A stretch of DNA of 30,315 bases from Chara braunii (taxonomy: Eukaryota > Streptophyta > Charophyceae > Charales > Characeae): assembly GCA_003427395.1 (NCBI GenBank), contig BFEA01000139.1:1170611-1200925 (forward strand), in the 5' to 3' direction. Both the position numbers and the translations under genes were made by a program. Each line of letters starts with the position of its first letter. Positions within the stretch are counted from its first letter, which is position 1. Positions 9,110-19,077 of the stretch are shown here, piece by piece. The notes below the pieces were generated by a model. That model saw nothing but the letters and a program-made list of their open reading frames with translations. It made no database searches and had not been told where the DNA came from.

Positions 9110-9333
9110 TATCTGGCGCCACTCAGATGAGGGTGAAGAGGTACAAGGGACACTGAGCCCGTTTCCCTGCTCGTTTGTTCATATTCATCAATTTTGTATA
9201 TGGGACACTGGACCCGTTTTCCAGCAGGTGAACCTCCCCACCAATAGATGGAGCCTCCCCCCGGGTGCTAGTGTTGTCTGCTCTTATCAGCACCACTAAC
9301 ACTGCTGGGGGTGCTTTAAAAAAAAAAAAAAAG
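9110..9333 (+). mobile_element. SINE-like repeat, copy 3
   Basis: It starts near ATCTGGCGCC, contains GGGTGAAGAGG and then the family core GGACCCGTTTTCCAGCAGGTG, CTCCCCACCAATAGATGGAG, GTGCTAGTGTTGTCTGCTC and CACCACTAACACTG, and ends in an A16 tail (9318-9333). Length is about 225 bases. It is the clearest example of the poly(A)-terminated plus-strand form together with 19078-19357. Confidence 0.7.
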
Positions 9334-9904
9334 CATGGGAAGGCTAGAAGGGGTGCCCTCCCTCTACCCTCTACTTAGTGATCAGAAGAAAGGAAGATAT
9401 TAGCGTGCATGAAGGTCAGCTGGGCGCTAGCTAACGGCGCGTCACGGGTTGACTCGACGCCATAGCTGAGTCAGGAGATCTGCAAGGAGAGTTTGGTTAT
9501 GGACCATCGCGCCGAGTAGTTCTGCCGACTTCCACGATAGCCTCCATAGTTGTTGTCATAGCTAAGACGGCAGAAAAGCGGCGGTGCCAGGGATTTCTCC
9601 TGCCACCGGTGGAGGGCAGCGGAGAGGGCTTGATGATGTTGACCGAACTGCCTGCGAAAAGATCAACAGAGGCGACACGGAGCGTTGACCATATTTTTCC
9701 TGCTGTTCAGAAGGAGAAGTGCAGTCTTGTGTAGCGAAGATTCTAGTTGCTAGGGTAAGAGCTCAGAAGAAAGACGAAAGGAGGAGGCTAGATTGGGAAA
9801 GGACGAGGAGGAGGAGTCTAGGGGAGGTGTAGTTGGCGTGAGGTGCCCGATACGTGGTCGAAGAGGCAAAGAGGGTAAGGGTTCCGACAAAGGGAAGGGG
9901 CGAT
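9334..9904. other. Intergenic, no gene recognised
   Basis: Mixed sequence with no recognisable gene; leads into the minisatellite. Confidence 0.4.
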
Positions 9905-10500
9905 ATCGCACAAGTGGGGAAAGATTGTTAAAAGTGGGCGCACGAAGCTACGAAGAAACAACGTCACCTGTCTCGGCAACAGAGGAGTGAGGACTACCAC
10001 ATCATCAACGGGCGAGGTGGGGAAAGATCATACGTGATCTATTTCGTCAATAAGGAAGATCGAGGTAGCGAGGAGTAAGAAGCTACGGGGGAATAACGTG
10101 GCCTGTTTCAACGATAGTGGAGTGAGGAGTGCCAGATCATCTACGGGAGAGGTGGGGAAAGATTATACGTGAGGAGTGAGGACTATCACATCATCAACGG
10201 GAGAGGTGGGGAAAGATCATATGTGATCTATTTCGTTGATAAGGAAGACCAAGGTAGCGAGGAGTACGAAGCTAGGAGGGAATAATGTGGCCTGTTTCAA
10301 CGACAGGGGAGTGAGGACTGCCAGATCATCTACGGGAGAGGTGGGGAAAGATTGTACATGATCTACCTCGACGACAAGGAAGATTGAGGCAGTGAGGACT
10401 ACCACGCCATCAACGGGTGAGGAGGGGGAAGATCATTAACGAGGGCGCGCGAAGCCACGGGAGAACAATGAGGTCTGTTTTTGACGACAAGGGTAATCGC
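9905..10500. repeat. Higher-order minisatellite (about 190-215 bp unit)
   Basis: Units starting GAGGACTA at 9989, 10178 and 10394 contain CATCATCAACGGG-GAGGTGG, GGAAAGATCATA-GTGATCTA, TTCGT-GATAAGGAAGA, GAAGCTA-G-GGAATAA and TGGCCTGTTTCAACGA. Within each unit a second half-copy (GCCAGATCATCTACGGGAGA) repeats the first half in degenerate form. Partial units flank the array on both sides (from about 9905 and to about 10500). Spacing is 189 and 216 bases. It is non-coding; the antisense open frames that cross it simply repeat the unit. Confidence 0.85.
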
Positions 10501-10731
10501 TTCACCCTCCTTTCCCCATCAACCTTTTCCTCCTAATCCGAAGTCTCCTTTGTTTTCTCCCATCCAGTCCTGAATTACACATAAGGAAATTTAAAGAAAC
10601 TGGTAACCCGTGTTAGCAAAAGGACTTAAAGAAAGCCAAAAAAGGAGATCTTATAAAAAAGGGAAGATCAACCAAAAGGAAGAAGAAACTGTAGTGGGAG
10701 GGGCATAAGTGGTTAGTGGAAAATAGGGCTT

Positions 10732-10750
10732 GGGGGGGGGGGGGGGGGGG
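10732..10750. repeat. G19 homopolymer
   Basis: Nineteen consecutive G, able in principle to form a G-quadruplex, in otherwise featureless sequence between the minisatellite and the AT-repeat palindrome. Length may be inexact in the assembly. Confidence 0.9.
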
Positions 10751-10925
10751 AAGCCATAGAGCCTTCCCCTTGCATTTCAGCGTACAGAAAGTCTACAGGG
10801 GATGAAATTTAAGAAATTCAAAAAGAGAAAGAAAACGAGAAAGATAAAGTTCCACGAGAGGGCGATGAGGGAAAGTATCACAGGGCTTTTCTTCTTGGTC
10901 AGAGTTCACGGGGAATTCGAAATTT

Positions 10926-10951
10926 AGATATAAAAAGGCGGCTGCATCCCC

Positions 10952-11031
<80 letters not shown>

Positions 11032-11055
11032 GGATGCAGCCACCTTTTTACATCT
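10926..11055. repeat. Inverted repeat enclosing an (AT)n tract
   Basis: A 26-base left arm (10926-10951, containing GGCGGCTGCATCCCC) pairs with 11030-11055 (GGGGATGCAGCCACC...) at 24 of 26 positions. Almost everything between them is (AT)n, so the whole 130 bases are one long self-complementary palindrome. It may be a MITE core or an expanded cruciform. The assembled AT length is likely a minimum. Confidence 0.9.
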
Positions 11056-11213
11056 AATAATATATATATATATATGATGTTTTGCTGGCTTGTGATGGGG
11101 GTGTGAACCGACAGTCTGTAGAGTTTTCCATCTGGTGTGGGTGAGTGATAGTCTACTTTGATTTTGGTTAAGGTAGATTATCATTTACAGTGTAATCAGT
11201 GAGGGGATTCTGC

Positions 11214-11269
11214 AGACTGTTGAGGGTTCAGCCTCCTGATGAGTCGGTGAAACTCCGACGAAACAGTTT
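11214..11269 (+). ncRNA. Hammerhead ribozyme (type III)
   Basis: All conserved parts are present in order. Stem III 5' strand AGACTGT (11214-11220) is followed by the cleavable residue U at 11221 (a GUU site). Stem I is GAGG (11222-11225) paired to CCTC (11232-11235). The core CUGAUGA is at 11236-11242, stem II GTCGG (11243-11247) pairs perfectly with CCGAC (11255-11259), the core GAAA is at 11260-11263, and the stem III 3' strand ACAGTTT is at 11263-11269 (seven pairs, one a G-U). Loop I (UUCA, 11227-11230) is complementary to loop II (UGAA, 11248-11251), which would give the loop-loop contact natural hammerheads use. The predicted cut is after 11221. In plants such motifs mark retrozymes, and in other eukaryotes Penelope-like elements; only one copy is seen here and no RT accompanies it. 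Confidence 0.88.
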
Positions 11270-11345
11270 TTCACAGCCCCTCGTTTGTTGTCCTCTTCTC
11301 TCTCTCTGCCTACGGTTTACCGGGCAGTTATGTTTGTGATGATAT

Positions 11346-11410
11346 ATATAAAATAAGAAATAAAAATAAAAATAAATAAAAAATAAAAAACAAACAAAAC
11401 ATAATCATCA
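11346..11410. repeat. A-rich AAATA-type simple repeat
   Basis: A run of A with isolated T, G and C (AAATAAAAAT-type units). It may be the A-rich tail of a plus-strand retroposon, possibly the ribozyme-bearing one about 80 bases upstream, or simple-sequence decay. Confidence 0.6.
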
Positions 11411-11581
11411 AATAGGTGTTTCACACAGTAGCCCTGAGAAAAACCGAAGAGATGGGAGGGGTGAGAATAGCCCTGAGACGGGCAAGAGGGACGACACTTC
11501 TACTCTTCTATTAGGGCGCGATGCGGCACAGCCCGTATGAACGAGGTGGGGGGAAAGATGTGGGGCGAAGCAAAGAGGCGA

Positions 11582-11918
11582 GTGCCACACACCGAACAGA
11601 AAGTGGACAAAGGACAGTGGTGGCAGAAAAGGAAGCACAGGGTACGTTAGGCAAGAAGGCGAGAGAAGCGGGAGAGGTGCTGACCACACGCCGATCAGAC
11701 AGTGGACAGAGGACAGTGTTGGAGGAGAAGGGAGCACAGGGTACGTTAGGTAAGGAGATAGAAATGCAGGAGGCAAGGGAAGCAGGGGAGGTGCTGACTG
11801 AGGAAGAGTGGGGAATTTTTATCACACATATTAGAAAAGCGCAAAACGGTGGAGGTGCTGACTGAGGAAGAGTGGGAATTTTTTATCACACATATTGGAA
11901 AAGCGCAAAACGGTGAAT
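11582..11918 (+). repeat. Tandem duplications in the LINE-2 5' region
   Basis: Two sets are visible. An about 110-base unit is repeated with divergence around 11582-11790, sharing CAGTGGACA-AGGACAGTG, GCACAGGGTACGTTAGG and GAAGC-GG-GAGGTGCTGAC. Then a 64-base unit starting GTGCTGACTGAGGAAGAGTG is repeated almost perfectly at 11791 and 11855. Sixty-four is not a multiple of three, so the second duplication shifts the frame and the same peptide EVLTEEEW is encoded twice in two frames. Confidence 0.9.
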
Positions 11919-12915
11919 CATCTGGAAATCAGCCAGACACAGACAAGGAAGAAAGGCAGAAAAGGGGAGCACCCCCATCGTGGGTCAGCAAGGTGAGGAA
12001 TACTCCGCAAAACATAACGTTGTGTGTTAAAAGACCCACGGTTGATGGACAACCTAATGAACTGCATGTCCCTCTCAGAAACCTCTCCTCTGCACAAGCA
12101 TATTTCCTTTCCCTCTTCCTGCTTCCATTAGAGAAAGGAGTAAATTAAATAGATCAGGGGGGGCGGAAACTGATGGTCAAAACTTACCCGTCAGACAAGC
12201 TGGCCCACAGAGAAAGTGTTTACGTCCAACATGGGAGCAACTGGATTTTTCATGATGATGCGGTGTACAAATTCACAAATGGCAAAATCAAGTGGATTTG
12301 TAAACAGCTAGAGGGGATGAAGGGTAACCCAGAGGTGGTACAGGAGTTCTTCCTAATACAGTCAGTCTCTTCCACGTTGTTCACAGTGCTCAACATATTT
12401 CAAGAAGACAAGCAACATATGGACAGCTGGAAGAGGCTGCGATGTGGCAGATCAAAGGTCCGCATCTATCCATGGCTCCCGCAGAAACTGGGCCCGGATG
12501 AAAACGGGAACAGATGATGCGGGATTTTTTATGGGTGGAATTACGACATATACCGGTGGAGATTCAGGCCATATTCATTCACGATTTTGGCCAGCACTAC
12601 AACATTGTGGATTTCATCGACCCCCTCCCGACTTACGTGGCCAAGAGGGACGACTATGTGATGGTGGCTCTTGATCTGCCACAGCACCAGCCGTTCTCCC
12701 TCGACGATATCATTCCCTTTCGAGTGGGAGGCAAAGTATATCAGGTGCACACAACTTACAAACTGAGGCCGTGGTGTTTTAAGTGTCGAGCGTACGGTCA
12801 TCTGTGCACTGATACAACTTGTCCACATCACCCCCTTAGGCAGAACAGGACTACTGGCCGGTTGCAACGAGACGCCTTCTCAAAAACAAAATGGCGGACG
12901 GTAGACAGGCCATGA
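11849..12915 (+). pseudogene. LINE-2 ORF1: nucleic-acid-binding protein with variant zinc knuckle (broken)
   Basis: LINE ORF1 proteins bind the element RNA. The conserved part runs from HVPLRNLSSAQAYFLSLFL through VKTYPSDKL, WIFHDDAVYKFTNGKIKWI and WVELRHIPVEIQAIFIHDFG, in the style of plant DUF4283-type ORF1. It ends in a knuckle WCFKCRAYGHLCTDTTCP (Cys codons from 12775 to 12822), spaced C-x2-C-x4-H-x6-C instead of the usual H-x4-C. A nonsense codon near 12146 lies in frame, and a one-base shift occurs near 12510. LINE-3 has the same segment at 21612-22616. The DUF4283 assignment is from pattern only. Confidence 0.8.
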
Positions 12916-12963
12916 GGGGTGGGTATTTTTAAAGGAAAAGGATAAGGAAGGAAGGGTCAGGGG

Positions 12964-13830
12964 ATGGATCTGGGAAGGTCAAGGGCAACCATGCTGGGAA
13001 ACATGCCCCCCAAACACTTGGACCCCTCCATAAACATCGGCGGCCTATCATCCGCTCCCGCAGACTGCCTCTCCTGGAAGGCAAGCCGACGAGCAGACAG
13101 ACGGGACCTCCTCCCCCCCTCTAAAAACGAATATGCGGACCTGATAGGACTCCCCCCCCCTCCTGCCGCACTAGTAAGGAAAGAGGGACAAACCGAGCAG
13201 ATTAAGGAAGGGAATCCCCCTGCATTGTCAACAGGGGAAGGGATACAGAGCCTTGAGGATCAAGACCGGGGTGTGACAGTCCCGACCCAGGAAGGGAAAT
13301 AGAGCCCTGAGGATGAAGACCAGGGCGTGCCAGTTTCGACCATAACCCAACAGACCAAGGAAGGGATGAACGAATGAAGGATAGGGCTAGGCACAATGAG
13401 GGGGGGGACAAGGAAAAGGGCATAAGCCGACAAGAGTTGCAGTCACCGCAGAAAACGAGGAAGCAAACGGATATCCTTGAGGAGGCTTTTGGACTAGTCC
13501 CAATGGAAGTGGAAGAAGGATCCCCCCCCCCCGGATGTTGAGATGCGGGAGGCAAGGAAAGAGGAGGAGGAAGGGGAGGAATCGCAGGTGCCATTGGAGG
13601 ACAGGTTAACGAGTGTGGCACACTGGTTATAACAAAATCTCCAGGTCAGGTCTCCAGGACATGGAGACGACTTCGGGGATCGCACATACAAAGAGTTAAT
13701 CCCTCTATTAGAGAATAGTGTTACTCTCAAAGGAGCCCTAGAACATGGCCTACCCGGAAATGCCATTTGGACCAACGTCTGTCACCGTTTATTCACAATT
13801 GTGTTGGCCCGTTTTTGCCCTCAAGCAACA
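12964..13830 (+). pseudogene. LINE-2 ORF1 linker and conserved downstream segment (broken)
   Basis: It begins with a Pro/Arg-rich, low-complexity linker, including two about 55-base tandem repeats (around 13229-13339). After several stops it reaches a stretch, in another frame at about 13660-13835, that reads DFGDRTYKELIPLLENS, ALEHGLPG, LARFCPQA. LINE-3 carries a clear homologue at 23205-23380 (DFWDSTYRQLVLMLEGS, ALENDPLQG, NKRFCPPA). The match shows this about 55-residue segment was under selection although I do not recognise the domain. It could be the C-terminus of ORF1 or the N-terminus of ORF2. Confidence 0.6.
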
Positions 13831-14168
13831 TAACATTCGCATCAGGGGCAAGGGGAATCTGGGGCCCTGATCCTGAGGCAAGAAACAAACCAACAACATC
13901 GTCCGAGCACACAGTCACCTGCAGGCGTGACCGTCAAAGGCGAAAAGTCCCGGGAAGAGGTGGATGTTAGCCCGGTAGCAAAGGAAGACCATGAAAAATA
14001 TATGGATGTAGCCGAGAAGGAGGGCCCTCAGAGTGGGGAAGAAGATCAGCATCGGGACACCACCCAACATATCCCTCCCCCTCCCTTCCCCTCAATACCC
14101 TCTTCTGATCCTCTGGACCCTCCCGGGGGTGAGCTGGTCAGCAGGAGGGGGCAATTGCTACACGAGTA

Positions 14169-15270
14169 ATGTCAAACATTGCAGATAAGACTGTGTATGT
14201 CCTCTGCGATCCGGCTAAGGACATGGGCTTAAAATGGGTTTCAAGGAGCTCGTTGCTCGATCTGCAGCTCCTTAAAATATGGTCGAGTGTCACATGGCAG
14301 GGAGAGGAGGTAAAGGATATCTTTATTAGGATCCTTAGGGAAGGGCCTCTTTCAGGGTCAGGGGATTGGGAGGCCATGGATTGGGTTCGTCTGTAGGGAC
14401 TAAGCAGAAAATGGATTTTATGAGTGCCTTGTATGGAAGGGATAAGGGGTGGGCAAAGGGGAAAAGAGAGCCCGATTTAGACCTGCGCTCTTTGAATGTA
14501 AATGGCCTTGCCTCGGCCTCCCCCTAAAAAAAACAAGCCATATGGGAGCAAATTAGGGGAGTAGAAGGCAAAGATTGGCCGGATGCAGTTTGCATCCAAG
14601 AAACCCACCTAATGGACACAGCAAAGCACCACCGAGCCCATAAGGAGATTTGGCCATATCGGGTCTTTTGAGCTCACATGTTGTGTCTGGGGAGCGTGGG
14701 AGTGGCTATCTGGCTCCCCCCAGACACGCGAATTGACCCGCTCAACTGGGCAGCTGATTCAGAGGAAGGAAGGTGGGTGTATCTGCTTGCTATGTTGGAG
14801 ATAGAGGTGGTGGCTATTTTTTGTGTATATGCTCCGAATGAGGCGGGGGCAAGAGTGACATTTCTTGAATTAATTAAAGAACGCATCCCACAGGGCATCC
14901 CGATCATAATAGCAGGAGATTTTAATGTTGACCCGGACCGATGGTTGGACAGGTGGAAAATCCCATCCCCGTGTCCTACATACATTGAAACAGACGAACA
15001 CATGGTAACAAACCTTTGCAAGTCATTAAGGCTGTATGACACCTTCCGCAGATCGTACCCACCGAAACGTACTTTTTCATGTTTTCGAAAAAATGGGTCG
15101 CAAAGGATCTCCAGATCTCGCATTGACTTGATTCTGATCTCGGAAGATTTGGGGGGAGCTTTGTAGATTGCAGAAATTTTTCCACAAAACCCATATCCCG
15201 GGCTGGATCATGCAATGTGTGTGGTGATCTTGTCTGGCTATTACAAGTTAAACAAATCCTTGTTGACACT
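14169..15270 (+). pseudogene. LINE-2 ORF2: AP-like endonuclease domain (broken)
   Basis: This nuclease nicks target DNA to prime reverse transcription. Motifs in order are LNVNGL (about 14490), IQETH (about 14594, catalytic Glu), GVAIWLPP, VYAPN, AGDFNVDPDRW (about 14911), SRIDLILIS (from 15115) and GLDHAMCVV (about 15200, catalytic His). All the key acidic and His residues are kept. An upstream block from 14169 (LLDLQLLKIW) is shared with LINE-3 at 23986-24294 and may be the ORF2 N-terminus. Stops lie near 14394, 14525, 14669 and 15163, so no long product can be made. Confidence 0.85.
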
Positions 15271-15642
15271 TCCAAATTTCCAAACGCATATTAAAGAATT
15301 TTGGACACACTGGCAAAATCACAGGCGGATGCTTGGCAATAACGTTTAATGGTTCAATAACGGATTGATTTTTGTAGCCAAGAAAATGTAATGAATTTTC
15401 AAAAGCGTTAGCATCCCGACGTTTTCTCGATGAAATGACATTACAGCAGCAGTTAAATCAACTAAGGAAACAAGAAGAAATTGAAAATTGTGAGTCAAAA
15501 GAACTGATTAGTGCTATCCAATCACTAGAGACCCGGATAATAGCCAGCATGGAACATCGATGGCAGGGTGCACGTATCAAAGGGAAACTACGAAAGTATA
15601 AAACTGAGGGGGCAATGGACGCCCGTTTTTTTGTCATGGCAT

Positions 15643-17009
15643 AGACAAGAACAGGAAGAACTGTTATAGAGGCCTTAACCGATCCATCCCAAGAACATGA
15701 TCAGTTGGCCACCTCCACTCCCCAATGTGTGCACATTGCACGAAGTTTCTTTCAAGATCTGTTCAAATCAGGTTGTAAGACCAGACCCAAGGAGCAGAGG
15801 AAAAAAAAGATTGAGGATTTTCTTGAACCCTTGAGGTGTTGTCTCTCGGGTGAGCAGAAAAAGACATTAGACAAGCCCCTGGAAAAGGCGGAAGTTGGGA
15901 CGACCCTTATGCAGATGGAGGAGGAAAAGACCCCAGGGATCGATGAATTGCCGAAAGAATTTTGGGAGTCTATGTGGAACTCCCTATCACACGACCTCAT
16001 GGACTACTACCGCGCTGTTTGGGAGTTTAGTCAAATGGGGGAGGTGATGGGGCAAGGGGTGTTATCCCTCATGTATAAGAAAGGTGGAAAAACTAACATC
16101 CGAAACTATCGACCTATCACCTTATTAACGGTAGTATACAAAATGGTGGTGAAAACTCTTGCCAATCGGATGATTCAAGTGATGAAAGACATTATTCATC
16201 CATCACAAAGAGGCTTTATCAAGGGTAGGAAAATACAGGATAATATTCTCCTGATAAATGAGGTAATAAAGTTGTCACGACAATCAAAGTACAATGCGGC
16301 CATAATCTTTATTGATTTTGAAAAAGCTTACGACCATGTTGACTGTTTTTTTTTCTGGATAAATGTCTAGAGAAACTAAACTTTGGTCCTTGTTTCAGAA
16401 GGTGGGTGGGGATCCTCCATGGTGGTGCCACAACAAGGGTACAAGTAAATGGGAGGTTGGCCCCCCCCTATTGACTTGGGACGTTCGGTATCCCAAGGGG
16501 ACCCGATTGCTCCTTTCCTGTTTGTTATAATCATGGAGGCTCTGGCAGCAAACTTGAGAGTACACAAAGAAATCCAGCGAATACGGGTCTCCTCTACCCC
16601 GGAAGAGGCAGTTCCGATTTTTTTTCTGTTTGCGGATGATCTCACTCTCATACCGGATGCCTCACCTAAAAACATGAAGGAAATTCAGTTGTTGATGGAT
16701 CGTTTCTGCACCCTGTCAGACATGAAGGTAAACTGGGGCAGTAAGACTGAAGGATGGTGGATCCACTACCAAGGGTGCAGGCCACCAGAGACCCCCCGAA
16801 TAAGGTGGGTACCAACCAACTCGCCTATCAGAGTCTTAGGGGTACAAATGACCGCCGAGGGCCGCCCACCATCAAATGATGAATGGCTGACGTATCCGGT
16901 GTTGGAAAAATTAATGCAGTGGAAGGACCAACATACTTCCTTGATGGGAAGAGTCTTGGTAATCAATAATGTGATATTAGCTTCCCTTTGGTATAAGTCA
17001 GTCATCTAG
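15643..17009 (+). pseudogene. LINE-2 ORF2: reverse transcriptase domain (broken)
   Basis: Upstream conserved helix EEEKTPGIDELPKEFWESMW is followed by GQGVLSLMYKKG, NIRNYRPITLLTVVYK, the motif A FIDFEKAYDHVD (about 16310), SVSQGDPIAPFLF (about 16490), the catalytic FADDLTL (FADD at 16629-16640), KVNWGSKTEGWWIH and VLVINNVILASLWYKS. A T-rich run near 16346-16353 and a stop at 16368-16370 separate the motif A frame from the frame that carries SVSQGDP and FADD. A stop at 17007 then ends the frame at a point where the other LINEs continue. Confidence 0.88.
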
Positions 17010-18980
17010 TCACTAAGTAAGACAACGATGCGTCCTCTCCAAAGATAAGTGGCGGCCTTCCTTTGGAGGGAAAATCATGAATGTCAAAGTGTCATTAGCA
17101 GGGTCGCTTAACGGACGATCGTGCAACCCAAAACAAAAGGGGGGTTTCGGATCCTAGATCCCGCCACACAAATTATGGCACTGGCTTTACAATGGGTAAA
17201 GAACCTAATTTTCAATCTTCACACCCCCTAGAGGGAACTGGCCCTAAATCAGATTAAACAGTTGGCCCCCCCCACCCCCGAGAACACGAACCCGATAGGG
17301 TGGTTGGAGGACAAAAACTGGACTATACCGAAAAGGAAGACAAAAGGTAACGAGGAGCAAGGATCTGACAGGCAAGCGACAAGAAAAGACATTAATAACG
17401 ATGTTTTTTGAACCACATTGCTTAGTACCTGCGTAAGTTGCCGCTTCCGAACCAAGCGGCTCCACAAAGGTGGGAGGAGGTGTGTAGATAACCTCTGTTC
17501 GGGAACTGGTGGATCACCGACTCCCATGGCGCAACCCTCCACTGTATGGAGGCCCCTTGGAAGGGTTGGGTAGCTCGGAGTGTTCTTACGGTGGGGGATC
17601 TTTGGGATTCGGAAACCAGAGATTGGATAACTGAAAGAACGCTAAGGGAGAGGCTGCGATACTGTCACAATATAGGGGACGCACTCGAAAAAATCATCTT
17701 CTTGATACTACTGGATTGGGTTAGGATATTAAGAAAAGGGTGAACCCTGGAGGAGAGTGATTGGGTAGGGTTACAAGGGTGTGAGGATCAGGTTGGAAAT
17801 GTGATGGTGTCCGGGCGTCCAGACAAGGAGGTGATGGTGAACCTGTTCCAAATCAGAAGAAACAACAGCCTGGTTAGGACCTCTCCGGAGGAAACAAGAT
17901 GGTTTAAAGAAGAGGAGGTCTTCCGGATTAGAGGGATTAAGGAAAGGGACGACTGGCGGGCATATAGACCTAATAGGTCAATTGCAGAATTGGCGTTTGA
18001 TTCAGTCGTCTGGGTCTGGACCACACAGATAGGAAGGGGCAAAATTGGTAAGCAGCAGATCCACTCGATGACAGTAAAAAGGGCTTACAGACTGCTACGC
18101 CCAAAGGTGAACTTAAAGGATGTGGTGATAGAGCGTTGGATGAGGCACCTCAATTTGGAAAAGAGTGCGCTCCAACCAGTCAAGTGGTTCAGACTTAGTA
18201 AAGCAGCAACGACCAAGTTTGCTTCTCTGCAGTGGCAAGTAGAATATCACTGCCTACCCACCAACGATTGGCGGATCGACTGCACATCCCTGGAACAGAA
18301 AGGAAAAGCTCTTCCTTGGTGCAAACTGTATGTGGTGTCATATCCGGCTAGGCGGAGACTTGAGACCATCGAACACATTTTTCTGCAATGCCCCGGGTCG
18401 GTGTGGCTGTGGAGGTGGCGGAATCGGGTGTGAAGACAATTGGGCACGACCATTTCCTGGCCATGGGATTGGAAATCAATCCTGTGTGAAACCTGGCAGC
18501 CCGAGCAAGCAAGCACCTTCGAAGGAAATATGTTTAGGATAGGCCGCAGAGCAGTTTTCTGGGCAATCTGGTGGAAAAGATGTACATGTGAAATGGAGGG
18601 AGTCCGCCTCGAAGGGCAAAGAACCATAGAAGCGATCAAGCAGCAGATTCAAGCGAACCTTACTGTCCAATGGGAAAGGGTAAAAGGAAAAGTGGATTTT
18701 TTACATTCAATTACAAAAAATTAAAAAGCAATTTAAACTTTTTGGAAAGGACTGGCTGGGAGGAGAACAAGGGGGTTGGATTGCGGAGGTGAAATGGAAA
18801 AGGGGGCAGGGAGGGGGGGGAAGGGATCAAGGAAAACTTAAAAGAGATTACTGCCTTCAGTTTCACGATTGGACAAGGATTAATCCCGTCATCCCGCTGC
18901 GACCCCCCACTGATTTTCCCGATCTCTTCCCGCCACCTACACATGCTATGGCTGAAACCCACTGGTTCATAGGTGATTAA
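17010..18980 (+). pseudogene. LINE-2 ORF2: connector and C-terminal domain (broken)
   Basis: Continues from the RT through a segment full of stops (SRVA*RTIVQPK near 17097) and then three usable frames: 17546-17743 (WKGWVARSVLTVGDLWDSE), 17801-18433 (RPKVNLKDVVIERWMRHLNL, HCLPTNDWRID, ETIEHIFLQCP) and 18440-18724 (FEGNMFRIGRRAVFWAIWWK). The finger reads ALPWCKLYVVSYP where LINE-1 has PWCPRC, so the second Cys of the zf-RVT-like pair is lost. The end DFPDLFPPPTHAMAETH matches LINE-1. Not functional. Confidence 0.8.
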
Positions 18981-19077
18981 GGGCAGGCAATGGGATGTTG
19001 GACCCGTTTTCCAGCTTGCATGGATTCAATGGACTCAGTATGGCTCGAAGGAAGGGAGGAACTAGAGTTTTACGATG

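Larger units (their letters stand above)
11560..19015 (+). mobile_element. LINE-2: near full-length, inactive non-LTR retrotransposon
   Basis: In order: a tandem-repeat-bearing 5' part (11582-11918), ORF1 with a conserved N-terminal domain and zinc knuckle (to about 12915), a Pro-rich linker and a conserved segment (to about 13830), an AP-endonuclease (14480-15260), reverse transcriptase (15700-17010), connector, finger remnant and C-terminal tail (to 18980). It is about 7.4 kb. The 5' boundary is an estimate, because no promoter or duplication marks it. It carries many stops and frameshifts. Just after the last stop, 18992-19015 matches the core of the SINE-like family (TGTTGGACCCGTTTTCCAGC), then a complete SINE-like copy follows. 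Confidence 0.9.
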
